From Anaerococcus sp. Marseille-P3625 (lineage in GTDB: Bacteria; Bacillota; Clostridia; Tissierellales; Peptoniphilaceae), in the NCBI RefSeq assembly GCF_900232825.1, contig NZ_OCTP01000010.1, positions 434,001-498,000 on the forward strand: a stretch of DNA of 64,000 bases, given 5' to 3'. This document shows positions 45,847 through 54,284 of the stretch, piece by piece. The notes beneath the pieces are model-generated. The model was not told the DNA's origin. It was given only the letters and a program-made list of their open reading frames with translations, and ran no database searches. Positions within the stretch are counted from its first letter, which is position 1; every line of letters starts with the position of its first letter. Made by a program: the position numbers and the translations under genes.

Positions 45847-46239
45847 TTAATTTATAATTTCATCTATAGTTAAAGAATCTATAGTATTATTTATAGCTTC
45901 ATCTATTTTGTTAAAAGCTAAAAAAGCGTTGCACTTATTATCACAGTGATCTTTATTATCAAAGCAACCGCTAATGCTAAAATCTCCCTCTAAAATCCTT
46001 AAAACTTCGCCAACCGTTAATTCTGATGGATTTTTGATTAGTCTATAACCGCCTTTTGGACCTCTAATAGATTTTACAATTTTTTCTTTTTTTAGTATTC
46101 TAATTAATTGTTCTAAATAATTTTCTGACAAAGATAATTGTTCGGATATTTCTGATACTGGTATGTATCCTCTAATTTCATTTTCTGCTAAATAACAAAC
46201 GGCCCTTAAACCATACCTACTTCTAGTTGATAATTTCAT
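45847..46239 (-). CDS. Rrf2-family transcriptional regulator with three Cys
   Basis: A 130-residue Rrf2 regulator starting MKLSTRSRYGLRAVCYLAEN, with the winged helix ISEQLSLSENYLEQLIRILKK and the wing IRGPKGGYRLIKNP. The cluster-binding loop reads SISGCFDNKDHCDNKC (Cys92, Cys99, Cys103). IscR and NsrR also have three Cys in this loop, with different spacing, so an iron-sulfur cluster is plausible. In many genomes such a gene precedes a desulfurase; here the nifS-like gene is 6 kb away on the same strand. Target genes are unknown. Confidence 0.9.
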   Translation of the reverse strand: MKLSTRSRYGLRAVCYLAENEIRGYIPVSEISEQLSLSENYLEQLIRILKKEKIVKSIRGPKGGYRLIKNPSELTVGEVLRILEGDFSISGCFDNKDHCDNKCNAFLAFNKIDEAINNTIDSLTIDEIIN

Positions 46240-46247
46240 AATACCAC

Positions 46248-46880
46248 CTATACAGTTATCAAATCTCTTAATGATTGATAAAATTTTTCTCCTATGCCAG
46301 TTACATTTTTAATGTCTTCTATTTTTTTAAAAGGAGTATTTTCTCTATATTCTATAATAGCCTCAGCTCTTTTTTCACCAATATTTGGTAATGTCATAAG
46401 CTCTTCTTTGCTTGCTTTGTTGATGTTTATTTTCTCTATTTCAGTAGATGGCTTATCTAATATCAATAGATTTTCATTTGTAGTTGATGGTTCATCTTCA
46501 AAATCATAGATGCTAGGTATGTAAATTTTCATTTGATCTTCTAATTTCATAGCTAAATTTATTTTTTTGCTATTAGCATCTTTAGTTAAACCACCAGCTC
46601 TTTTTACCAAATCATCTAATCTATCGCCATTATTTACTTCATAGACTCCTTCTTTGTTTATCTCACCAGCTATATGTACTTTTATTGTTTCATTAGCTTG
46701 TGTTTGATTAGAATCTTCTTTTGTTTCTTCTGTTTCTTCGAATTCATCATCTGAGCTAAACAAGGAGATTTTTGAGTCAGAAAAACCATCTTCTTTATGA
46801 TCTATAAAATTATTTGCTATTAAAGCCACTAAAGCTATTATTAGTCCAATTATAAGCTTATCTTTAATCTTATCTTCCAT
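46248..46880 (-). CDS. comEA: ComEA-like membrane-anchored DNA-binding protein
   Basis: About 210 residues: an N-terminal membrane helix (LIIGLIIALVALIANNF), an acidic Ser/Glu/Asp linker, a SLBB domain (IKVHIAGEINKEGVYEV, KRAGGLTKDAN), and a C-terminal helix-hairpin-helix pair (ININKASKEELMTLPNIGEKRAEAIIEYR). ComEA binds incoming DNA in competent Gram-positives. The ATG at 46880 is preferred over a GTG two codons earlier because AGGTG is spaced correctly only for it. The usual downstream comEB/comEC genes are missing here; rrf2 follows instead. Confidence 0.88.
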   Translation of the reverse strand: MEDKIKDKLIIGLIIALVALIANNFIDHKEDGFSDSKISLFSSDDEFEETEETKEDSNQTQANETIKVHIAGEINKEGVYEVNNGDRLDDLVKRAGGLTKDANSKKINLAMKLEDQMKIYIPSIYDFEDEPSTTNENLLILDKPSTEIEKININKASKEELMTLPNIGEKRAEAIIEYRENTPFKKIEDIKNVTGIGEKFYQSLRDLITV

Positions 46881-46908
46881 TTTCACACCTAGATATTATT
46901 GGCAAAGA

Positions 46909-47217
46909 TTACTCACTCAACAAATTATCTATGCCATAAAATTCTCTTTGCTTTCTTGTGAATATATGTACAATAATATCATTAGCATCTATCAATATCC
47001 ATTCGCCTTCTCTAAATCCTTCTTTAGAAATTAAAGAAAAACCATTCTTGATTAATTCTTCTTCAATGTAATCAGCCAGAGCTTTAGTTTGTATAACTGA
47101 AGTACCTGTAGCGATTACAATTGTATCTGCAATTGAAGAATTTTTCAGATTAATTACATTTATATCTTCTGCTAATCTATCTTCTAAAACTTTTAATATT
47201 ATCTCTAATTTACTCAT
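46909..47217 (-). CDS. rsfS: Ribosomal silencing factor RsfS
   Basis: A 102-residue protein binding L14 of the 50S subunit to block subunit joining under starvation. Seen: DINVINLKNSSIADTIVIATG, ALADYIEEELIKNG, EGFREGEWILIDANDIIVHIFT and REFYGIDNL (the end motif). Length is normal. It is coupled to yqeK by an 8-base overlap, as in the Bacillus yqeK-yqeL order. Confidence 0.95.
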   Translation of the reverse strand: MSKLEIILKVLEDRLAEDINVINLKNSSIADTIVIATGTSVIQTKALADYIEEELIKNGFSLISKEGFREGEWILIDANDIIVHIFTRKQREFYGIDNLLSE

Positions 47218-47764
47218 TATGCTCCCTAATTAAATAATTATATGCTTCTATAGTTAATGGATGAATAAGAATAGATTTTTCCACCAAGTAAGTGATATTG
47301 CGACTTAAGCTATATAAAATAGCCTTATCCATATCATTTTCAGCAAGTTTTCTAATCTGATCTACTCCTGGATAGTTTCTTTTACTTTCTATGGCATCTG
47401 CAAGATAAATAATTTTATCAAGCTTTGTCATACTAGCTCTCCCTGTAGTATGAAATCTTATTGCATCCAATATATATTCATTATTTATATTATACACTTT
47501 TTTGGCAACTTCTGCTCCAAGAAATGAATGAATTACATTTTTAAATTCTAAATCTGATTTATTAATATTATCGCCATAAAGTTTTAAATATTTCTTTTCA
47601 TTATATTTAGCACAATCGTGTAAAATCGCAGCAGTCCTTACAAAATCCTCATCTAAATCATTGTTTAATTTAATAGCTGCATCCATAACTCTTTTGGAGT
47701 GTTCAAATCTTTTTCTTCCAATATCTTCAATTAAATTATTTTCCCATTTTTTAATGTCATACAT
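47210..47764 (-). CDS. yqeK: HD-domain Ap4A hydrolase YqeK
   Basis: About 184 residues. The HD motif is HSKRVMDAAIKLN then AAILHDCAKY, with HSFLGAEVAKKVY, AIRFHTTGRASM and KIIYLADAIESKR completing the metal site. YqeK proteins hydrolyse diadenosine tetraphosphate symmetrically. The ATG at 47764 starts MYDIKKWENNL; the earlier possible starts lie inside nadD without support. It overlaps nadD by 8 bases. Confidence 0.93.
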   Translation of the reverse strand: MYDIKKWENNLIEDIGRKRFEHSKRVMDAAIKLNNDLDEDFVRTAAILHDCAKYNEKKYLKLYGDNINKSDLEFKNVIHSFLGAEVAKKVYNINNEYILDAIRFHTTGRASMTKLDKIIYLADAIESKRNYPGVDQIRKLAENDMDKAILYSLSRNITYLVEKSILIHPLTIEAYNYLIREHNE

Positions 47765-48347
47765 AAAGTTTATTCTCCATGATAAAGTCATAAACATCGT
47801 CTGTCACTAAATATCTAATACTCTTTTTATCTCTTACTAAATTTCTAATTAATGTTGATGAAATGTTAATATTTAGATTATTGATAAGATAAATATTTTC
47901 TTTGTTAGTTTCCTTAACTTTTTTTACTAGACTACTTTGAGAATCGATGCTTGATCTTGCAAAAACTATTAAGTTTTCTTTTAATAAATCCTTATAATTT
48001 TTCCAACTTTCTATGTTCATAAAAGAATCTTCGCCCATAATATAATAAAATTCATCAGATGGATATTTTTCTTTGAAGTAATTTATAGTCTGATAGCTAT
48101 AAATTACTTCGTTATTATCTGCTTCAAAAGTGGAAAGAATTATTCTATTATTATTTTCTATAGCTTTTTTGACCATATCAACTCTAAGCTTCACATCAGT
48201 TTTATCTTTATTTAGCTTATGGGGAGGATTTGAACTTGGCAAAATAATAATTTTATCTAGATTCATAAAATTTAGAACATTTTCCATAACTATCAAATGC
48301 CCTAGGTGAATTGGGTCAAAAGTTCCACCAAAAAGTCCGATTTTCAT
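47757..48347 (-). CDS. nadD: Nicotinate-nucleotide adenylyltransferase
   Basis: A 196-residue NadD that joins ATP and nicotinate mononucleotide to deamido-NAD. Seen: the nucleotidyltransferase motif GLFGGTFDPIHLGHLIV, ILPSSNPPHK, YYIMGEDSFMNIESW and ISSTLIRNLV (the ISxTxIR motif). Length is normal. It heads nadD-yqeK-rsfS-comEA, a conserved order, and links with NnrD at the left edge as NAD-related metabolism. Confidence 0.96.
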   Translation of the reverse strand: MKIGLFGGTFDPIHLGHLIVMENVLNFMNLDKIIILPSSNPPHKLNKDKTDVKLRVDMVKKAIENNNRIILSTFEADNNEVIYSYQTINYFKEKYPSDEFYYIMGEDSFMNIESWKNYKDLLKENLIVFARSSIDSQSSLVKKVKETNKENIYLINNLNINISSTLIRNLVRDKKSIRYLVTDDVYDFIMENKLYV

Positions 48348-48359
48348 AGTTATACCTGA

Positions 48360-48644
48360 TTATAATTCGAATTTATTATCATCACTTTTTCTATATATTG
48401 TTATTATACTTCCTAAGTGATTTACAAAATCAGCATTTAAACTATTTAATATATTTTCAAGTATTTCATCTTGATCGTCTAAATTATTATTTAGTATTTT
48501 AATTTTTATTAATTCTCTAGAACTAAGAGCTTCATCTATTGCCCTAATTACTTCATCGGTAATAGAATTTTTTCCTATATTTATTACTGGTTTGTAATCG
48601 TGACTTAAAGATTTAAGCTTTGCTCTTTCTTTAGCATTAATCAT
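48360..48644 (-). CDS. yhbY: YhbY-family RNA-binding protein (CRM domain)
   Basis: A 94-residue CRM protein: MINAKERAKLKSLSHDYKPVINIGKNSITDEVIRAIDEAL with the GKNSIT loop equivalent to the family GKxGLT, then ELIKIKIL and an end GSIITIYRKS. The family binds pre-50S particles. It is placed between obgE and nadD, as in many Firmicutes, and fits ribosome assembly together with Obg. Confidence 0.93.
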   Translation of the reverse strand: MINAKERAKLKSLSHDYKPVINIGKNSITDEVIRAIDEALSSRELIKIKILNNNLDDQDEILENILNSLNADFVNHLGSIITIYRKSDDNKFEL

Positions 48645-48652
48645 ATTTCCTC

Positions 48653-49933
48653 CTATTCATAATATTCAAAGACAATATCGCCAATTGCTACACTATCTCC
48701 TTCTTTTATTCCCATTTCTTTTAATTTATCAAAAACTTCCATTTCTCGAAGTTTCTTTTCAAAAAACATCCTTGAATCGTAATCTTCCATATTTATTTTT
48801 TCAAGTAAATTATCAACTCTTCTACCTGTAACAACAAAAACGTCGTTTTCTTTAGAAAAATTAAGATCAAATTCAATTTCTTTATTATAAAATTCTTCCA
48901 AAAAATTCTCATCAACTTCTTCTAATAAATCAAATTGTTTATCCTCAGATTTTGATAATAAATCATAGGCTCCATCTAATAATTCTTTTATACCATTAGT
49001 TGTAGCTGCAGAAATTTTATAAATTTTATAATCATTTTTAAAAGTTTCTATAAATTTACTTGCATTGTCATTAAAGTCTAAATCTATCTTATTTAGGGCA
49101 ACTATCATTGGTTTATTAGCAAGTTCCTTGTTATATAATTCTAACTCTTTATTTATAAGATTAAAATCTTTTATAGGATCTCTTCCTTCTATGCCAGAAA
49201 TATCAACAAGATGAATTAAAACTCTACACCTTTCTATATGCCTTAAGAAATCGTGACCTAAACCCTCTCCCTCATTAGCACCTTCTATAAGTCCTGGTAT
49301 ATCAGCTACAATAAATGACCTTTCTTTGTCAATATTTACAACCCCTAAATTTGGATTTAGTGTTGTAAAATGGTAATTTGCTATTTTTGGTTTTGCTTTT
49401 GAAATAACAGATATTAGTGTTGATTTTCCGACATTTGGAAGACCAACTAGTCCTACATCGGCAAGTATTTTTAATTCTAATATAAGATTTATCTCTTGAC
49501 CTTTTTTACCATTTTCTGCAAATCGGGGAGCTTGTCTTACGGAGTTTTTAAAATGAACATTTCCTCTTCCGCCCCTGCCACCTTTTGCAATTAAAAATTC
49601 TTCTCCATCAACTTTAAAATCTTTTATAATTTTATTAGATGTTTCTTCTCTTAATATTGTGCCTACAGGAACTTTTATAATTAAATCTTCGCCTTTTTTG
49701 CCAAATTTTTTGCTCTTGCCACCAGCTTCTCCATTTTCAGCCTTAAAAATCTTTTTAAATTTAAAGTCATCTAAAGTAGAGAGATTTCTTGTAGCTTTTA
49801 TTATAATACTGCCACCATCTCCTCCATCTCCACCTGCAGGACCACCGGTTGGCTCATATTTTTCACGTCTCCAAGCTATAGCTCCATTTCCGCCATTGCC
49901 TGCTTTTAGACTTATTTTTGCCAAATCTATCAT
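48653..49933 (-). CDS. obgE: GTPase Obg (CgtA)
   Basis: A 426-residue ribosome-assembly and stress GTPase. The N-terminal glycine-rich Obg fold (1-158) has KAGNGGNGAIAWRREKYEPTGGPAGGDGG (written here in part: GGPAGGDGG). The G domain has GLPNVGKSTLISVIS, FTTLNPNLGVV, VADIPGLIEGA and VALNKIDL. The C-terminal OCT domain (about 345-426) ends GDSVAIGDIVFEYYE. GAGGAATTTATC precedes the ATG. A hairpin terminator for rpmA ends only 18 bases upstream, so this operon relies on read-through. Confidence 0.96.
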   Translation of the reverse strand: MIDLAKISLKAGNGGNGAIAWRREKYEPTGGPAGGDGGDGGSIIIKATRNLSTLDDFKFKKIFKAENGEAGGKSKKFGKKGEDLIIKVPVGTILREETSNKIIKDFKVDGEEFLIAKGGRGGRGNVHFKNSVRQAPRFAENGKKGQEINLILELKILADVGLVGLPNVGKSTLISVISKAKPKIANYHFTTLNPNLGVVNIDKERSFIVADIPGLIEGANEGEGLGHDFLRHIERCRVLIHLVDISGIEGRDPIKDFNLINKELELYNKELANKPMIVALNKIDLDFNDNASKFIETFKNDYKIYKISAATTNGIKELLDGAYDLLSKSEDKQFDLLEEVDENFLEEFYNKEIEFDLNFSKENDVFVVTGRRVDNLLEKINMEDYDSRMFFEKKLREMEVFDKLKEMGIKEGDSVAIGDIVFEYYE

Positions 49934-49951
49934 GATAAATTCCTCTCACAT

Positions 49952-49978
49952 AAAAAAGCTTGCCGAAAAGCAAGCTTT
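49952..49978 (-). terminator. Terminator of rplU-prp-rpmA
   Basis: On the minus strand AAAGCTTGC and GCAAGCTTT form a 9-bp stem around TTTTCG, followed by TTT and an A/T tail. It sits in the 51-base rpmA-obgE gap. Confidence 0.88.
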
Positions 49979-49984
49979 AGTTTC

Positions 49985-50278
49985 TTAAGCAATATCTTGT
50001 TTTGGATAAACAGAAACTTGTTTTCTGTCGCGTCCTTTTCTTTCAAATTTTACAATACCTTCATTTAAAGCATAAAGTGTATCATCTCCACCTCTTTTTA
50101 CATTGTTACCTGGGTGGATTTTTGTACCTCTTTGTCTAACAATGATAGTTCCAGCATTTACAAATTGACCATCAGCTCTTTTTACTCCAAGTCTTTTGCT
50201 TTCTGAATCTCTACCGTTTTTAGAAGAAGATACTCCCTTTTTACTTGAAAATCTTTGTAGATTAATATTTAATATCAT
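49985..50278 (-). CDS. rpmA: 50S ribosomal protein L27, with cleavable N-terminal extension
   Basis: A 97-residue L27. It begins [10 protein letters not shown] then [23 protein letters not shown]. In Firmicutes this N-terminal extension is removed by the protease Prp between Phe and Ala/Ser, so that the Ser/Lys tail can reach the peptidyl-transferase centre. The site here reads [10 protein letters not shown] instead of NLQFF-ASKKG. Prp is encoded directly upstream. Conserved core: [18 protein letters not shown]. Confidence 0.97.
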   Translation of the reverse strand: MILNINLQRFSSKKGVSSSKNGRDSESKRLGVKRADGQFVNAGTIIVRQRGTKIHPGNNVKRGGDDTLYALNEGIVKFERKGRDRKQVSVYPKQDIA

Positions 50279-50288
50279 TTCATATCTC

Positions 50289-50600
50289 CTATAATATATT
50301 TGTATAAGCTTTTACAAAGTCATCATAACTTTGCGTTAGTGTCCAAATTCCTGTAGAAAAAGTATTTAAAATCACTTCTGAATCGTGAGATGGATTTTTA
50401 ACTAATAATTTCATAGTTTCTTCATCATCTTTAAATTCAAAATCATAATTATATGAATCGAGTGAATTAACTGTAGTATAAGCAAGCATTGATACTGCAG
50501 CACAAACTATATCTTTACCAGATTCATCATAATCTGCATGACCAGTAATTTTAAAACCTCTTATAAGATCATCAATATAGATTATCTCTACTTTAATCAT
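50289..50600 (-). CDS. prp: Ribosomal-processing cysteine protease Prp (YsxB)
   Basis: A 103-residue Prp, the protease that trims the L27 extension. The catalytic His lies in [25 protein letters not shown] (in part: [10 protein letters not shown], His21) and the catalytic Cys in DIVCAAVS (Cys33). Position between rplU and rpmA is the standard arrangement. Its start shares bases with the rplU stop. Length is normal. Confidence 0.94.
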   Translation of the reverse strand: MIKVEIIYIDDLIRGFKITGHADYDESGKDIVCAAVSMLAYTTVNSLDSYNYDFEFKDDEETMKLLVKNPSHDSEVILNTFSTGIWTLTQSYDDFVKAYTNIL

Positions 50601-50914
50601 TAGTTAGCTTTGATGCTATCGATTTTTACTAAAGTATAAGGTTGTCTATGACCGTGTTTTTTTCTATACATTTTTTTAGGTTTATATTTGAAAACCACAA
50701 TCTTCTTTGCTTTGTTTTGATCTTCTACTGTTGCAGAAACTTTTGCGTTTTCAACTGTTGGGCATCCAACTTTTACATCATCATCGTTAGCTACTAGTAG
50801 TACATCTTCAAATTCAACAGTTTCTCCTACTTGGTAAGGTAGTTTTTCAACTCTTACTAAGTCACCTTCTGATACTTTATATTGTTTACCACCTGTTTTA
50901 ATTATTGCGTACAT
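50600..50914 (-). CDS. rplU: 50S ribosomal protein L21
   Basis: A 104-residue L21: [38 protein letters not shown], and the RNA-binding end [32 protein letters not shown] precedes the ATG. It is the first gene of rplU-prp-rpmA, with its own promoter and an L21 leader upstream. Confidence 0.97.
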   Translation of the reverse strand: MYAIIKTGGKQYKVSEGDLVRVEKLPYQVGETVEFEDVLLVANDDDVKVGCPTVENAKVSATVEDQNKAKKIVVFKYKPKKMYRKKHGHRQPYTLVKIDSIKAN

Positions 50915-50929
50915 AGGTGTCCTCCTAAC

Positions 50930-50982
50930 TTAAAATTCTCGCCAGTGTGGGTGATCAGTACCTAAACTGAGCGGTTTACCTT
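50930..50982 (-). ncRNA. L21 leader (ribosomal protein leader RNA)
   Basis: The minus-strand leader reads GGTAAACCGCTCAG, then a TCAGT/ACTGA hairpin (50970-50955), then GATCACCCACACTGGCGAG. This closely follows what I remember of the Firmicute L21 leader, with its ACCGCTC and GATCACC/ACAC blocks, and it sits exactly before rplU. It should let L21 or a partner repress its own operon. Identification is from memory of the family, not from a search. Confidence 0.75.
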
Positions 50983-50985
50983 TAA

Positions 50986-51014
50986 ATGATACTATTTGTA
51001 TTATAGTTTGTCAA
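50986..51014 (-). promoter_or_regulatory. Strong promoter of rplU
   Basis: On the minus strand: perfect TTGACA (51014-51009), 17-base spacer, TATCAT (50991-50986). The -35 box lies in the loop of an 8-bp inverted repeat (TTATAGTT/AACTATAA) just downstream of thiI. Confidence 0.85.
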
Positions 51015-51023
51015 CTATAATAT

Positions 51024-52184
51024 TTAAATTTCAATAATTTCTAAAGTTTCTAAAGCTTCATTAATTAAATTTTCTATGTCTAAATTATTTTCATCATTTT
51101 CTATATATTTTAATCTTGGTTTTGTAACTGGTTTATCTGGTGCAAATATTGAACAACAATCATCAAAAGGTTCGATGGATTTCTCATATGAACCGATCTT
51201 TTTTGATAGATCGACTATATCTTTTTTATCCATGGCAATTAATGGTCTAAATATTGGTAAAGCTGATGCATTTTCTACAACAGTAAGAGATTCTAAAGTT
51301 TGACTTGCTACTTGTCCTAGACTATCACCTGTTACTAAAACTTGAAAATCGAATTTATTAGCTAATTTTTCACAAATTCTAACCATAAATCTTCTTGAAA
51401 TAATAGTTGTATTTCTTCTATCACAATTACTTGCAATAGCCTTATATATTTCAGATAGATTTATGATAAATAATTGCATTTTTCCTGTATAATTAGACAT
51501 TATTTTAGCAAGATCTATGGCTTTTTCTTTAGCTTTTAGTGAAGTATAAGGGTAGGAATGAAAATGTATAGCATTTATTTTCATTCCTCTTTTTGCCATC
51601 AAAAATCCTGCTACTGGAGAATCAATTCCACCAGATAATAAGAGTAGCCCATTACCGCTACTACCAATTGGAAGTCCACCAAGACCTGGATATCTTTTTG
51701 TATAGACATAGGCTGAAGTTTTTATATCTATGAAAACTTTAAAATCTGGTTTGTGAATATCTACTTTAAGATTATTAAAATCATCTAGGATCTTATCACC
51801 AATTATCACATTCAGCTCAGGTGAAGTGTATTTAAAAGATTTATCGACTCTTTTTGTAATTACCTTAAAAGTTTTATTTTCATTCCCATAGTTTTCTTGG
51901 ATTGATTTTTTTACAGCTAAATAAATATCATTCTCATCTTTATTTACTTTATAAACTTTATCAATATATGCTATACCAAAAACTTTTTGTATTTGTTCAA
52001 TTAGTTGGTCAAAATTATCGATATTTGCATCAATATATAATTTCCCACTTTCTAAATAGAAATTATCATAACCAATTACTTTAATGTTATTTTCTATATG
52101 AGCTAAAGCATCGTTGAAGAATTTTTTTCTATTTGCACCCTTTAAAAATAATTCTCCAAAGCTTACTGCTAATAAAGCTTTCAT
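51024..52184 (-). CDS. thiI: tRNA 4-thiouridine synthetase ThiI
   Basis: A 386-residue ThiI that puts sulfur on U8 of tRNA; in some bacteria it also serves thiamine synthesis. An N-terminal ferredoxin-like region and THUMP domain (about 60-165) precede the PP-loop ATPase SGGIDSPVAGFLMAKRG. CDRRNTTIISRRFMVRI and TGDSLGQVASQTLESL follow. No C-terminal rhodanese domain is present, as in B. subtilis, so only tRNA thiolation is indicated. It is coupled by ATGA to the desulfurase gene upstream. Confidence 0.95.
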   Translation of the reverse strand: MKALLAVSFGELFLKGANRKKFFNDALAHIENNIKVIGYDNFYLESGKLYIDANIDNFDQLIEQIQKVFGIAYIDKVYKVNKDENDIYLAVKKSIQENYGNENKTFKVITKRVDKSFKYTSPELNVIIGDKILDDFNNLKVDIHKPDFKVFIDIKTSAYVYTKRYPGLGGLPIGSSGNGLLLLSGGIDSPVAGFLMAKRGMKINAIHFHSYPYTSLKAKEKAIDLAKIMSNYTGKMQLFIINLSEIYKAIASNCDRRNTTIISRRFMVRICEKLANKFDFQVLVTGDSLGQVASQTLESLTVVENASALPIFRPLIAMDKKDIVDLSKKIGSYEKSIEPFDDCCSIFAPDKPVTKPRLKYIENDENNLDIENLINEALETLEIIEI

Positions 52185-53302
52185 ATCATAACCTTTCTAA
52201 TTTCTTCTATCTTCTCTTTTAAAATACATATTGTTTGATCTAATTCTTCCTTTGTATTTGTATCTGTAAAAGAAAATCTTATTACCCCATCTTTATACTT
52301 ATCATCAACTCCAAGAGCTTCAAGAATTCTATTGTTATTTCCCTTTGAGCAAGCAGAACCACTTGTTACATAAATTTCCTTATCTTCTAGCATATGTAAG
52401 AGCACTTCTGATTTTATCTTAGCAAATCCAATACTTAATATATTAGGGCAAAAATTTGTATCAGGAGTAACAATGTAGTAATCCTTTATATTTTCTTTAA
52501 TTAGATTTCTAAAATATAAATTTAATTCATTTATATAATTTTTATTATAAATCTTAACCTGTTCATCTAATGCTATTCCCATGGCGTAAATAGCTGGATG
52601 ATTATTTGTTCCTGATGAAATAATCTGTTGCCTACCTCCAAATAAAACTGGAGAAATTTTGCCTATTATTTTACTATTTACATACAAGGCTCCAACGCCC
52701 TTTGGGCCGTGAAATTTGTGAGCTGAAAAACTCATTAAATCAACGTCTAGTTTTTTTACATCGCAAGATACTTTGCCAAGAGCTTGGGTTGCATCAATAT
52801 GGAAAATGATATTTTTATCAAATGCCTTAATGATTTTAGAAATTTCTTCTACATTTTGTATGGCACCATTTTCGTTGTTAACATAGATAATAGAAACTAG
52901 TTTAACTTCATGGGTTAAATTCTTTCTTAAATCGTCCAGATCAATAAAACCATGTTGATCATTTTTTAAGTAAATAATTTCTTTATAATCATTGTTTTTA
53001 AAAGCGTCAAATACTGAAGAATGCTCAATTTTACTAGTAATTGCTATTGAATTTGGACTTGAAAAAGATTTAATTACAATATTATTAGATTCAGTTGCTC
53101 CCTTGGTGAAATAAATTTCATTTGGATTAGAATTAATAATTTTTCCTATAATTTCTTTGCTCGTTTTTATCAATTTCTCAGATTTCATGCCAAAACTATT
53201 TAAAGATGAAGAATTTCCAAAACAATATTCTTCTGCATAATCTCTGGCTTCTTGAGCTTTTTTATAAATTTTTGTTGTTGCTGCATTATCTAAATATATC
53301 AT
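52181..53302 (-). CDS. Cysteine desulfurase, NifS/IscS family, partner of ThiI
   Basis: A 373-residue PLP enzyme giving sulfur from cysteine. Seen: MIYLDNAATTKIYKKA, TKGATESNN, HIDATQALGKV, the PLP lysine in SFSAHKFHGPKGVG, and the active Cys loop TSGSACSKGNNN. Its overlap with thiI matches the B. subtilis nifZ-thiI pair, so it most likely feeds tRNA thiolation. The ATG at 53302 follows AAGGAGTATTG; a TTG one codon earlier is unlikely. Confidence 0.93.
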   Translation of the reverse strand: MIYLDNAATTKIYKKAQEARDYAEEYCFGNSSSLNSFGMKSEKLIKTSKEIIGKIINSNPNEIYFTKGATESNNIVIKSFSSPNSIAITSKIEHSSVFDAFKNNDYKEIIYLKNDQHGFIDLDDLRKNLTHEVKLVSIIYVNNENGAIQNVEEISKIIKAFDKNIIFHIDATQALGKVSCDVKKLDVDLMSFSAHKFHGPKGVGALYVNSKIIGKISPVLFGGRQQIISSGTNNHPAIYAMGIALDEQVKIYNKNYINELNLYFRNLIKENIKDYYIVTPDTNFCPNILSIGFAKIKSEVLLHMLEDKEIYVTSGSACSKGNNNRILEALGVDDKYKDGVIRFSFTDTNTKEELDQTICILKEKIEEIRKVMI

Positions 53303-53325
53303 CAATACTCCTTAATTATATAATT

Positions 53326-53355
53326 ATATTACTAAGAATAAATATGGCAAATCAA
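53326..53355 (-). promoter_or_regulatory. Predicted promoter of the desulfurase-thiI operon
   Basis: On the minus strand: TTGATT (53355-53350), 18-base spacer, TAATAT (53331-53326). Its -35 box adjoins the -10 box of the divergent plus-strand gene, so polymerases would compete. Confidence 0.5.
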
Positions 53356-53356
53356 G

Positions 53357-53362
53357 TATAAT
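53357..53362 (+). promoter_or_regulatory. -10 element placed for a leaderless transcript of the YprB-like gene
   Basis: Perfect TATAAT. The expected start of transcription, 6-8 bases downstream, falls at the ATG at 53369. No Shine-Dalgarno exists between them. No good -35 box is visible. Confidence 0.5.
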
Positions 53363-53368
53363 GGATTT

Positions 53369-54274
53369 ATGATTAGCTTTAAAAAATTATATGCACCAGA
53401 AAATCTAAATAAAAACGAAATCATTTTAGATATCGAAACAACAGGCTTAGATAAGAGTGAAGACCAATTAGTTCTCCTTGGATTAATCACTTACGAAGAT
53501 GATAAGTGTTATATAAGGCAATATTTTGCAGAGGATGATTCCGAAGAAAAAAGACTATTACAAATTTATTTAAAAATTGCAGAAAACAAAAAAATTATAA
53601 ATTTTAACGGCAATAAATTTGATATTCCTTTTCTAAATTATAGATTGGAAAAATATAAGTTGATGCCAATCTTTCCTGAATCTTACGATATTTATAGTAT
53701 TATTTGTAATTATAGAAAATTTTTTACTTTTGAATCTATGAAATTAGTCGATATAGAAAAAAATATAGGAATATTTCGTAATGATCCAAGCAGATATAAG
53801 ACAATTAGCAAATTAACTGATGATATCTCTAAAAGAGATAATCCAAGACCTATAATGATCCATAACGAAAATGATTTGATAGCTACAGAAAAATTGGCAA
53901 ATATAGAAAAATATTTTCTAAAAGAGCTTACTATTGATTCTAAAGCAAATAAACTTACTTTAAATTCAATTTGGATAAATAATGATTTGGCCAAGATAAA
54001 TCTTATAAGTAAAACTCCACTTATAGAATCTTATTTTACTTCCGAAAATTATGAATTAAGAACAAATGGAAATTCTATAGAGATTATTCTTCAGGTTATT
54101 TACGGGCGATTTGATAAAGAAAATAAGGGTCATGTAACTTTAAATACTTTCAATATAGAAAATGAAAGTGACACTATAATAGATCCAAAATTATTGATTA
54201 TAAGAGAAAATCACAGATACAATTACAAAAACATCTTAAAATTATCAAAAAAAATAATAGAGAACCAGCTATAA
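53369..54274 (+). CDS. YprB-like protein with RNase H-fold exonuclease domain
   Basis: 301 residues. Residues 15-190 form a DEDD-type nuclease: [22 protein letters not shown] (in part: [10 protein letters not shown], first Asp-x-Glu), [19 protein letters not shown] (second Asp), SYDIYSI, and [12 protein letters not shown] (last Asp). The C-terminal 110 residues are of unknown role. The RNase_H_2 domain family has no settled function; B. subtilis YprB is the nearest named relative I recall. It appears to lack a Shine-Dalgarno. Its end overlaps the ung end by 6 bases on the other strand. Confidence 0.8.
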   Translation: MISFKKLYAPENLNKNEIILDIETTGLDKSEDQLVLLGLITYEDDKCYIRQYFAEDDSEEKRLLQIYLKIAENKKIINFNGNKFDIPFLNYRLEKYKLMPIFPESYDIYSIICNYRKFFTFESMKLVDIEKNIGIFRNDPSRYKTISKLTDDISKRDNPRPIMIHNENDLIATEKLANIEKYFLKELTIDSKANKLTLNSIWINNDLAKINLISKTPLIESYFTSENYELRTNGNSIEIILQVIYGRFDKENKGHVTLNTFNIENESDTIIDPKLLIIRENHRYNYKNILKLSKKIIENQL

Positions 54275-54284
54275 GTTCTCTATT
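54247..54284 (-). terminator. Terminator of ylmH-lspA-ung, inside two gene ends
   Basis: On the minus strand a perfect 10-bp stem AATAGAGAAC / GTTCTCTATT is followed by A and eight T. It spans the stops of both ung (-) and the YprB-like gene (+). Confidence 0.85.

Noticed and set aside
49659-49988. Plus-strand frame of 109 codons, proline-rich
   Set aside because: It is the antisense of the glycine-rich Obg N-terminus; the prolines are complements of glycine codons.
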